Shown here: positions 55,801 to 64,000 of the stretch, piece after piece
Layout of the letters: each line of letters starts with the position of its first letter
How positions within the stretch are numbered: position 1 is the stretch's first letter
NCBI GenBank assembly: GCA_949752735.1
Contig: OX457046.1
Coordinates: forward strand, 30,421,177-30,485,176
Length of the DNA: 64,000 bases
DNA from: Lumbricus terrestris
Taxonomy: Eukaryota; Annelida; Clitellata; Crassiclitellata; Lumbricidae
Direction of reading: 5' to 3'
Translations under genes and position numbers: made by a program
Notes under the pieces: model-generated
Seen by the model: only the letters and a program-made list of their open reading frames with translations
Databases searched by the model: none
Told to the model about the DNA's origin: nothing

Positions 55801-55945
55801 CGAGGGTTGGCACTCTCTTCTCCGGCGTGATGCAGAGCTGCGGGTCAAACGCTGCCCTGCTCGAGTAGAGCTCGGCCAGTGACGAGGGCACTGGTTTTCT
55901 GCCAACGGGGAATTCGTCCCAACTGGTAGTATCGTAGAAGGCCAT
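52641..55945 (-). CDS. PPP1R35: PPP1R35-like centriolar PP1-binding protein
   Basis: Three exons (55945-55007, 54455-54312, 52817-52641) join in phase 0 into 419 codons ending TGA. An RVxF-type PP1 docking motif, KVHF, lies at residues 68-71. The middle is long, Ser-rich and acidic, probably disordered. The last ~130 residues match the PPP1R35 C-terminal domain: FDRHAVLRGNLDPKLKGKID, then LYTNLLSLDVQEEELLNRA across the exon junction, then SPSFTLFGI and RAFDVYRHIRVWDRLN at the end. In vertebrates PPP1R35 binds PP1, localises to centrioles and is needed for centriole elongation and centriole-to-centrosome conversion. Human PPP1R35 is about 250 residues, so the N-terminal half here is much longer. 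The ATG context (GCAATGG) is good. Identity rests on my recall of the family's C-terminus, without alignment. Confidence 0.82.
53039..53244. mobile_element. hAT-like MITE (CAGGGCTG family)
   Basis: 206 bp, CAGGGCTTTTTTTAACG to TTAAAAACAGCCCTG, exact duplication GGAAGATC (53031-53038, 53245-53252), inverted relative to the two PINCH copies, in PPP1R35 intron 2. A more decayed relative without recognisable ends follows at 53338-53500. Confidence 0.93.
53636..53890 (+). repeat. Repeat copy A in PPP1R35 intron 2
   Basis: Matches 54640-54895 in the same orientation: TCCTCAATAGTTCAATCGT, TCAATCCAGGTTGTTCGTGG, CTGCTTCTTGGCCTTTCTTT, then TCTCTTGAAGTTGAGCTATA. The last part is a LINE-type 3' tail (GGGGCTCCTCTGATGATG...GAGCTATATAAAT). 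Confidence 0.75.
54312..54455 (-). CDS. PPP1R35: PPP1R35-like exon 2
   Basis: 144 bp, phase 0 at both ends, acceptor GTTTTAG, donor GTGAAA. AYAKLNAESALYTNLLSLDV, QEEELLNRAAEAQLAKAKPE. The LY-NLLSLDV-EEELLN stretch is the best match to vertebrate PPP1R35 (L-RDLVSLQV-EEQVLN). Confidence 0.88.
54570..54895. repeat. Repeat copy B and a LINE-like - strand frame in PPP1R35 intron 1
   Basis: 54640-54895 repeats the unit at 53636. Over 54570-54794 the - strand reads RARGRRRTTWIEDILSS and RTKEERYIWRQTVQSA, resembling the GR-R--W-DDI...A-DR--W---V--A end of some LINE ORF2 proteins. The GAGCTATATAAAT tail runs on the + strand, so the two parts may belong to different insertions. Confidence 0.6.
55007..55945 (-). 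CDS. PPP1R35: PPP1R35-like exon 1 of the CDS
   Basis: 313 codons from ATG (MAFYDTTSWDEFPVGRKPVP) to donor GTATGT. Contains KVHF at 68-71 and ends RGNLDPKLKGKIDEK. A TTTACAG acceptor lies at 55977 and the frame stays open for ten codons upstream of the ATG to that acceptor, so an upstream exon exists. It is probably 5' UTR, but an earlier start cannot be excluded. Confidence 0.85.
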
Positions 55946-55984
55946 TGCGCCCGGCTGATGATTCAGCTTCTCAAATCTGTAAAC

Positions 55985-56862
55985 AGTAACAAAGAGAAAA
56001 ACGTTTGAGGTTTTGTCAAAACCTCATTCAGCCGTCATAGCCGAACATACTCGCGTTATGTCTCTGCCCAAGTATAAATTTTCCAATAAAATTTTAATCA
56101 TGAATTTTTTTATTTGTGCTACAAAAGTTCTTCTAAATAAAGTGGAAGACGCCTGCAGATAAGTTTGCAGTGAACAGCGAACATTACAGCTTAGGTCCTC
56201 ACAATCTCCAGGTGCATAAAAATCTGTGTTTATAAATATGTCACAGAACTTTGCTTACAAAACTGCATTTAAGTATTGTTGGGCATACTGGGTTGAAATA
56301 AACATATTTAGAGATCAAGTAAAACAAATGAAAAATATGCAAAATGTGAATCAATAATTTGAAAATACTGTAAATTCTTAGCTTTGTCAGACTTCAGACC
56401 TGTGTAATTTATCAACATGGGGCTCCAAGCTCTATACAGACTTTCCTTAGACCCCACCAAGTAAAAATCCGGTACATACTGCACCTGGACTCAAGCGTTA
56501 GAAGTAGAAAGGGAGGGCAAAAATATTTGCAATCTGCATTCCAAATGTTTGCAAATATTGTTTGTTTGACAGTTCATTGTTTACCCTGGCAAGAACGTTC
56601 ATTTTTAACCGGTGAGAATTGTGGTAAATGAAACCATTACTACCTTTCTTAAGCGGAAGTAACAGGCTGTTGTAAGTCGCAGCACTCTATTTCATCACAG
56701 TCTATGGCGGTCATATTTTTCATATCTGTGCTCAGAAGTCAGTAAGTACTAGTAGCTTCTATTTTGATAAGCTCACGTACATAACATTGCATCAGTAGAA
56801 GCATGACTCCATTTTCAAAAATGAGCAGGGTTAAAGATATAGAAGTCATGTACATTTGCATT
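55985..56862. other. Upstream intron of PPP1R35-like gene, unassigned
   Basis: No exon recognised. The non-coding first exon should lie in or beyond this region. Confidence 0.4.
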
Positions 56863-56870
56863 ACTGCATG

Positions 56871-56984
56871 CATAGGTGCAATCACGTCCTAAAAGTTGGG
56901 GGGGACCATAATAATAAAGTTAGGGGATCACTCAAAAGTTGGGGGGACGCCTCCCGTGGGTCCCATAGGGTGGTTGCGCCTATG
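56871..56984. mobile_element. Very short hAT-like MITE
   Basis: 114 bp, CATAGGTGCAATCACG to GTGGTTGCGCCTATG, exact 8-bp duplication ACTGCATG (56863-56870, 56985-56992). The inside has two AAAGTTGGGGGGA blocks. Confidence 0.88.
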
Positions 56985-56999
56985 ACTGCATGGGACAAA

Positions 57000-57730
57000 A
57001 TGGTACACCGCCTCGTATTCGATCATAGTAAAAACGCGTCCACAGATACCATGCGCCGACATGTTACGACAGGTACGTACCTCAGCAAAAATGCACATTT
57101 ACACAAATAATTACCTCAAGCTGCACTAAATCACATAACACTCCATTCCAAATAAGAAAGCAGAGTCTTCGAAACTGTATGAAGCAGGATATTATGCAGA
57201 AAACCAAAAGAGTTATTTGAAATTCCCCATTCATAACACGGCGGCCATTGCTGCCATCGCTACGTTGCTCAAAACGCCATATACGTTTAGCGGATTCCCC
57301 TAAAACCTAGCGAATAAATTGCGTACGAAATACTAAATACGAAACGCGTTGGCTGAAACTAGGCTGCTGATACTTTATATTATATTGTTTATCTCTCAAC
57401 GCCCAAATGTCGAATTGTTCTGCCCATTATAGAAAATGAAAAAATGGGCAACCCTATCTATTCTGATTGCTTTTTGACACAAGCACGAAATGCCACGAAT
57501 GCGATTCAGTCTACAAGCTAATTTGAAAGCAAGAGGTTTTCTCAGTTGACCAGTTATTCAATACCTTGACAACCGACATCTAGCGAATACGTGAAACATA
57601 GCACAATTTTTTTGGGTCGAAAAATAATAAATAATGAGCTAGAAATAAGCCGTCGGATTCCTGGTCAGTAATTGCCGTCCATTTGTGGCTTATGCAAATG
57701 TGAAATTTCAACGAAAATCAGCCGAGGCCC
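57000..57730. other. Possible promoter side of PPP1R35-like gene
   Basis: Contains a CGGCGGCCATTGCTGCCATC stretch at about 57240 and otherwise AT-rich DNA. A CGGCGGCCAT motif would fit a TATA-less promoter on the - strand. Speculative. Confidence 0.25.
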
Positions 57731-57736
57731 ATTGTA

Positions 57737-57978
57737 GTCCATGGTGGTGGGGGTGGTGGGGGTGGTGGGGGTGGTGGTGGTGGTGTCGGTGGTGGTGTCG
57801 GTGGTGTCGGTGGTGGCGGTGACGACGACGACGATGATGATAACGATGATGATGACGATGGCGACGACGACAGTGACGACGACGACTACGATGACGATGA
57901 CGATGATGACGACGATGACGATGACGATGATGATGACAACGACGGCGACGATAACGATAATGATGACGACGATGCATT
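57737..57978. repeat. (GGT)n to (GAC/GAT)n compound array
   Basis: About 80 bp of GGT/GTC triplets merging into about 160 bp of GAC, GAT and ACG triplets. The His/Arg-rich and Val/Thr-rich frames are repeat artefacts. Confidence 0.92.
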
Positions 57979-58224
57979 CAAAGCAGCTGGTTTATTGTCC
58001 CTCGTGTGTGCCTATAGACAGTGCTAGACCGCAGTATCAACGCGCCGATGGAACTGGCAGATGAATGAATCAGTAGCCTATACATGTATAAAATATTAAA
58101 ATTAACGACTGAGCAAATAAACAAGTAAGAATAATATATAGTCGCTTTGCACTCTGTGCCTGATTCCGTTGCCCAGGTGTTCATCATCAGTATCATCATC
58201 ATCAGCATGATCAGCCGCAGCCGG

Positions 58225-58620
58225 TTCCCGCATCAGCAGCAGCAGCAGCAGCAGCATCAGCCGCCGGTTCCCGCATCAGCAGCATCAGCAGCAGTGGATG
58301 ATGGACACAGATTGAGCTTACCGCATCACGCAACGCACGAACGCGTCCGCGGACAATAGGTGGCGGTAGTTGCGGCGTACATCGACTATGGATAGACGCG
58401 TAGAGTCCCTCGCTCGCACGTGGGGAGAGCAACAACAATTTGAGCCGTCGGCTAATCATGCGCGGTAGCACCTGGTCCTGCAGTATTCTACCATCCAATG
58501 GTTGGTTAATTCCGGTTTAGCGACTCCGTGTCAGAGCAGAGAGGATTAGCGACGCCCTCCTTCCTTTCTCGCGCTAGGGACTGGCGCTGTCGGAGGAAGA
58601 GCAGATGTTCAATGCGCATG
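58225..58620. other. CpG-rich block with CAG repeats
   Basis: A CAG/CAT array with a repeated GCCGGTTCCCGCATCAGCAG block, then CpG-rich sequence to about 58620. A 95-codon - strand frame and a 70-codon + frame overlap it. It could be the PPP1R35 promoter and 5' UTR exon (about 2.5 kb upstream on the - strand). No direct evidence. Confidence 0.35.
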
Positions 58621-58794
58621 ACTCTGAAGGATCTTAGGAAACTACACAGGATCCTCGTCCATGCATGCCATGTGAATATTCCTGTCCGTCTGTCTGGTCT
58701 TCTGCGTGTGTACGGACCTATGCGCCTATGCATTTATGCTTGCATGTCTGTATGCGTGTGTATAATTTATTATTGTGATTACAATGATGCAATC

Positions 58795-58938
58795 ATGCAA
58801 TAATACAATCATGATCTGCCCTGAAAAATTATGATCTAACTAATACAATGACGATCTAACCAATGCAATGACGATCTAGCCGAAACAGGACTAATTATAT
58901 GATCCAACTGATTTGATTATGATCTGACCGATACAATT
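58795..58938. repeat. Degenerate ~20-bp minisatellite
   Basis: Loose repeats of CAATGACGATCTAACCAATG-like units ending at the left end of the mariner element. Confidence 0.75.
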
Positions 58939-58947
58939 AGGCTACTA

Positions 58948-60160
58948 CACCGTGATTCAAAAAAAAGTAAGCCAAAATGTTTTTCATATATCTCTAGTGC
59001 CTGATAACATATCACGCTAAAATTTTCCAAATATTTAGAGAAGTGGACTAAGAATATGATTCCAAAATTTCATGAGGTAAAATTGAACGGATAAAAATAT
59101 ATGTATCTTTCAATTTCATATGCCGAAATTTCAGTTTACAAACAATTTTCTGTTAGATTCAATAAAATGTGAGTCAAACCTTTTCAGTATCTTTATGGCC
59201 TGATAATTAATCATAGTAAAATTTTCCCAATATTTAGAGAATTGAATGAAGAATGGGATTCCAAAATATCAAGTCACAAATTTGAACGGATAGAAAGATA
59301 TGAATATTTCAACTTCATCTCCCGAAACTTCAGTTTTCAGCAGGTCTGTTATGGTGTTCTTTGCGGTTTCGACGCTTGATTGTTCCCAATTTTGCTCTTC
59401 AGTGACCCTGGAGCAAAAATTAATGGATCCTAATATCGCGACGATCTACTGTCACAGCATCCTATATCTGTAATCAGAAATCTATCCCCTGGAAGGCTGG
59501 TTTGTTTTCAACATGACAGTGCCCCAGCCCACAGAGCCAAGGAAACCATTGAAATGCTGATAAGAGAGAAACCCGACTTCATTTCTCCCACACTATGGCC
59601 TCCGAACAGCCTAGATATGAATCCTGCCGACCATAAAGTGTGGGGCTTGATGCAAGACCGAGTAGACAACAATTCATGGTATAAACGATCTGAAGTAGCG
59701 CTTGATGGAAGTGTGAGATGACCCGGACCAGCGGATAATCGACGATGCTGCTGCTTAATTGCGCCAGCGCCTCCAGGCTTGCGTGCAAGCACGAGGAGGA
59801 CATTTTGAGGATCTTATTTAATTAAATAAATCAAACCAACTGTGGGAATCAGGTTGTCATTCAATTGTCTACATATCTGGAAATTTTTAGCATGATTAGT
59901 CATCAGGCATTAGAGATATAAGAAAAACAGTCTGACTTACATTTTATTGAATCTAACAGAAAATTGCTTGTAAACTGAAATTTCGGCATATGATGTTGAA
60001 AGATACATATCTTTTTATCCGTTCAACTTTATCTCATGAAATCTTGAAATCATATTCTTGGTCCAATTCTCTAAACATTTGGAAAATTTTAGCGTGATAT
60101 GTTATCAGGTGTTGGAGATATTTGGAAAACATTTTGGCTTACTTTTTTTGAATCACGGTG
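58948..60160 (+). mobile_element. Mariner transposon with doubled terminal repeats
   Basis: 1,213 bp, CACCGTGATTCAAAAAAAAG to TTTTTTTGAATCACGGTG, flanked by TA. Inverted repeats extend about 220 bp at each end (ACATATCACGCTAAAATTTT, CATATGCCGAAATTTCAGTT). The left end then repeats itself in diverged form from about 59150 to 59345 (CTGATAATTAATCATAGTAA, CTCCCGAAACTTCAGTTTT), and part of this second layer is mirrored at 59870-59960. Encodes a decayed transposase on +. Confidence 0.88.
59390..59825 (+). pseudogene. Mariner transposase C-terminal remnant
   Basis: Pieces in order: AKINGS then YRDDLLSQH (stop between), FQHDSAPAHRAKETIEMLIR with the second catalytic Asp, LWPPNSLDMNPADHKVWGLM with the third Asp, and, after a frameshift, RQRLQACVQARGGHFEDLI. 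Several stops and frameshifts; the N-terminal DNA-binding half is absent. Not functional. Confidence 0.88.
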
Positions 60161-60264
60161 TATTTATTATTATTACATAAATTTCTTACGCGCGCAAGGT
60201 CTCACCGAAACGTAGCCTAAATCTGAGGCGCGGATAGTCAGCCACCAGAGGAAGATGCAGTTAG

Positions 60265-60554
60265 CATAGGCGTACGAGGCGGGGGTCCAGAGGGGGCAAA
60301 TGCCCCCCAAATTTCGGGCAAATGTGTTTTTCGGGCAAAAGAGGCACGGACGGGGGAAAAATCGGAAACTTTTTCGGGCAAATCAGGTACGAGAGGATTT
60401 TTTCGGGCACGCATAGGGTTAAAAAAAGGTCGTCAGTTTTTTTCGGACGGGAAAATGCTTAGAATTTTGGGCGGATGACTAAAAAAAGGTCGTCAGATTT
60501 TTCGGGCAAACATTTTTTTGGCCCCCCACTGTCGAAATGTTCCGTACGCCTATG
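60265..60554. mobile_element. hAT-like MITE with hairpin module
   Basis: 290 bp, CATAGGCGTACGAGGCGGG to CCGTACGCCTATG, exact duplication GCAGTTAG (60257-60264, 60555-60562). Modules at about 60419-60436 and 60474-60495 (GATGAC, A7, GGTCGTC) each followed by a T-run and CGGRCGGG or CGGGC. Repeated TTTTTCGGGCA blocks. Confidence 0.9.
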
Positions 60555-60719
60555 GCAGTTAGATTGCCAAATACTTAAAAGCCAAGGAAAAATAGTGAGT
60601 TTTGAGCCGTTTTTTCACATTGGGAGTGAATTTGAGCAACGAAAAGAGAGTGAAAGTAGGTTCCATTCCTTGCGAGCAGAGGCACGGAATGCACGCGATT
60701 GACGCGAACAGATAGCAGT

Positions 60720-60800
60720 TCTGCATGCAATCGGGAGCGCTTCTGAGTAATAATCTTGAAGGAGCGCTATAACAAGTGCACATGCAAACAAACATGCAAA
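60720..60800 (+). mobile_element. SINE/LINE 3' tail fragment
   Basis: ATCGGGAGCGCTTCTGAGTA then GAAGGAGCGCTATAACAAGT and a CAAA/CATG-rich end. Confidence 0.65.
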
Positions 60801-60949
60801 TACACAAAAGCATCTATTCTTAATACAGCGACACATATTTCGAACCGATCTTCCATAAACATCAGCTAACCTATACACAATATGCCTAGATGACGACACC
60901 CAACAACATCCACCCATCTCTCCATGCACACCACTCATTCTAGTTTATA

Positions 60950-61285
60950 CATACGGCGCCATTTCCTCAGACGCCGCCGTCTTAGGCTTCTAGGCAAGAA
61001 GCGCGGACTTCCTACACTCGAGTTGGCGGACCGAGAGAGATGTTCGGGGGCTCGTACGACCGTCCTCCCGGGGCCGGCCACTCCTCGGCGGCTGGACATC
61101 GACAAACGACCGAACCATTGTTCGGCCGACGGACCGACTTCCTTTCAGCGCCGAAGACGACCGTGCGAGCGAGTACCAGGTGTACGCTGCAGATTGACTT
61201 GATTTGTTGCCCCTAATATCGTCCACCGGTCGCCGCCATTACCGTCCACTTGATGGCGACGCCTATTGTGGAGGACGACGCGGGT
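60950..61285. other. CpG-rich block, unidentified
   Basis: CpG-rich, with a 92-codon + frame and a 78-codon - frame, neither recognisable. Possible promoter/first-exon island of a gene outside the window. Confidence 0.3.
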
Positions 61286-61314
61286 CCGCCTGGAACATAA
61301 TTAAGCGCTAGAGT

Positions 61315-61550
61315 GAGCTGTCTCTGTCTCTGTCTGTCTCTGTCTGTCTCTGTCTCTCTGTCTCTGTCTTTGTGTCTCTGTACTTGTCTCCGTGGGTGTG
61401 TGTCTGTTTGTCTGTCTCTCTGTCTCTGTCTCTCTATCTGCGTATGTCTCTGTCTCTGTCTGTCTCTCTTTCTCTCTCTGTACTTGTCTCCGTGTGTGTG
61501 CCTGTCTGTGTGTCTGTTTGTCTGTCTCTCTATCTGTCTGTCTGTCGCAT
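61315..61550. repeat. (CTGT)n/(CTCT)n array
   Basis: Imperfect pyrimidine-rich tetranucleotides in two similar blocks, each with TGTACTTGTCTCCGTG. Confidence 0.92.
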
Positions 61551-61820
61551 TAATTATGTACAAGAATAATTCTATAGAGCTGTATCAGTATATTATGTCT
61601 CTGCATATATCTATTATCTGACAGTCCATCTCTGTGCATGTCCTTATCTATATCTTCTGTGGCTGAAAGGCGTCTCCCTGTCTTGCTGTGGCTGTCTGAT
61701 TATGTGTAGGTGTGAGTTTGACTGTCTGTCTCAACCCGTCTCCTCGCTTGTCTCTCTCTGTTCCCAATATGTGTCTCTGTCGGTCCTCCTCCTGTTTATC
61801 TGTCCTCAAATCTCTTTATC

Positions 61821-61821
<1 letters not shown>

Positions 61822-61899
<78 letters not shown>

Positions 61900-61901
61900 G
61901 C
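61822..61901. repeat. (CTGT)n microsatellite
   Basis: About 80 bp of perfect CTGT. Confidence 0.96.
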
Positions 61902-62035
61902 CTGTATCAACGAATGTGTCTGTATAACTTTCTCTCATCGTGCGGTCGTCGAGCCAAAGTGTGAAAATTCGAGTAAATGTGACATCTACTGCAGACATTT
62001 CGCTGTTAATGATGGACGTCGTTGATGCGAAGACG

Positions 62036-62430
<395 letters not shown>

Positions 62431-63159
62431 TGTAACGCCCGCCCCTATCGGCCTCCCCGGAGTCGCCACTTCCGGATCCTCGCTCGATATGGCCGCGTGC
62501 TGCTGTGGATAAGCTCTAGAGATAGAGGGAGGACAGGAGGAGGTGACTTCTGGGTTCGAATCCCAACCCTGGAAAGGCGGCCAGTCTTTTCGACTACCGT
62601 ACTCCCTATATGAAATTGGCGGCCTACCAGCCAATCTATCACTTCTCCGCAATATCCCAGGTTGCGTGAAATCTTTAGGCCTAGCACCCAAAGTTTCCTC
62701 CAGGCCGATGGTCGAGTGGTATGGCGCGTCCGCAGTGGTAATAGCGGTGAAGTAACCAGGGTTCAAATCCACAGCAGGCTTGGGTACCGGCGATGCCTCT
62801 AGCCTTTCCAATCGTGATACAACTTCCGTCAGCGCTTCCCTGACGTTATCTCTTACAGCCGAGATCTCCTCTCTTACATTCGATTGCACTGAGGAAATAG
62901 CATCGCCAACATTTGATTGCACTGCCAGGACATTAAACTCCACCGTGGCAATCGCCTCTTGCGTGTCTCTGGCATTAGCTTGTATTGCCTCATGAGTAGA
63001 TCTAGCATTAGTCTGAATGGCTTCATGAGTAGACCTAGCATTAGTCTGAATGGCTTCATGAGTAGCCCTAGCATTAGTTTGTATTGCCTCGAGCAATATC
63101 TCCATAGAAGAAGGGGGCCTAGAAGGCTGAGCGGGAGTGACTGGCCTAGACTCCTCCAT
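62431..63159 (-). CDS. Coiled-coil, gag-like ORF, second copy
   Basis: Same frame as at 11040, from MEESRP. Four 11-residue EAIQTNARSTH-type repeats instead of the longer set in the first copy, then the same NVREEISAV coiled coil and basic Pro-rich C-terminus. The frame is open to the last base of the LTR and beyond. The preserved frame with mostly in-frame changes suggests past coding constraint. Function beyond gag-like is unknown. Confidence 0.55.
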
Positions 63160-64000
63160 AGCGCTATAGAAATGACTCCTATCTTTATAGCTCACGGTCA
63201 ATATCGCTAGCAGTGAACGAAGTAGTTATTCTTATTAACAAATCAAGCATTCAATCCACATCCGTCACATTCAAAGCCATCAATAATCAAAGTCAGAAGT
63301 TTAATTAATATTTCTTATTATTCCCAATCAATTGAATCTTCAATTGACATCAATTATGTTCAAAGCAATCAAACATAAAAATCAGTAAGTTCAATTATCA
63401 GTTCCTATCCTTTGTAAAGACATTCAATGAAAATCAAATGCAACAATTCAATGCAAACACCTATCAACCGGAGTATGCCTAAATTAAATCCCGATTGACT
63501 CTCAAGTCCCACAGCCAATTTCAGTTCAGCCCAAAATGTCTTAATAACCGATCGTATTAATTCCCCAATAAAGCGTACCTTATGTCCGATGACAAGGGAC
63601 AAAGCCGATCGTGTGCGAAGAACATCGACGAAGACGAATTCCAAGAGAGGCGACGAAGGCACAAGCAAGGTGTCGAGTTTGAAACGCCCGAAAAGATCAG
63701 CTAAATCCGTCGCTGATTTCTCGCAATGAACAACAATTTCGGCTATTTATCCAAGCCGTTTGAGAAAGACGCCCTTAGGCAAATAATACGAACAAACGCT
63801 TCGCAACACAATTCCGAAGAACGAGAACAGAGCGCTGACGATTCGAAGCCCACGATAAATCACTCCGTGTGACAGGGCGAAGAGAGGCCTTGAATTAGTA
63901 ATCCAGGAATATATCCGAAGCGAGAGCGAAGACAAAACTTGCAGCGACGCTGATGTATTTCTCGCAACAAACAAACTCTTTTATTTAATCGACTCCATGT
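62431..64000 (-). mobile_element. Second LTR unit, truncated by window end
   Basis: Reads on the - strand from the window edge to TGTAACGCCCGCCCC (as + sequence) at 62431. It corresponds to 10200-11822 of the first copy with small substitutions and about 53 bp fewer. It abuts an AGG repeat. The outer end, and therefore any internal retrotransposon region, is outside the window. Confidence 0.85.

Overview
The window is animal nuclear DNA: genes split by GT-AG introns, many microsatellites, and a dense, nested set of transposable elements. Two genes can be read confidently. One is a complete LIMS/PINCH focal-adhesion gene on the + strand (13 coding exons, 24515-45930, 397 codons, every splice phase matching). 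The other is a PPP1R35-like centriolar PP1-binding gene on the - strand (three coding exons, 55945-52641, 419 codons), ending tail-to-tail with PINCH about 6.7 kb away. Gene content, short exons with repeat-filled introns, and the many hAT, mariner, pogo, Helitron, LINE and tRNA-SINE elements suggest a marine invertebrate, perhaps a deuterostome such as an echinoderm. I cannot fix the species from sequence alone.

Layout. 1-21.6 kb: no gene recognised; microsatellites, two polypurine tracts, MITEs, and a nest in which a 2.5-kb LTR unit sits inside a hAT-like element that itself sits inside an 82-bp satellite. 21.6-46 kb: PINCH, with a possible alternative first exon at 21653. Its introns hold SINEs, LINE tails, a mariner element, several MITEs and a triple nest (SINE in pogo-like element in Helitron) in intron 10. 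46-52.6 kb: intergenic, with LINE and SINE fragments and nested hAT-like elements. 52.6-56 kb: PPP1R35-like gene. 56-64 kb: GC-rich patches, a mariner element with doubled terminal repeats, long microsatellites, and a second, inverted, window-truncated copy of the LTR unit.

The two genes have no obvious shared pathway (integrin adhesion versus centriole assembly). The most unusual content is the MITE population. More than fifteen elements have 8-bp target duplications that I could match by eye. Six of them have different but internally matched termini of the form CAnnGGCG and share an internal inverted-repeat module (GATGAC, an A-run, GTCATC, then TTTT-GGCGG). Coordinates were counted by hand from the 60-base lines. 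No database or alignment search was possible.
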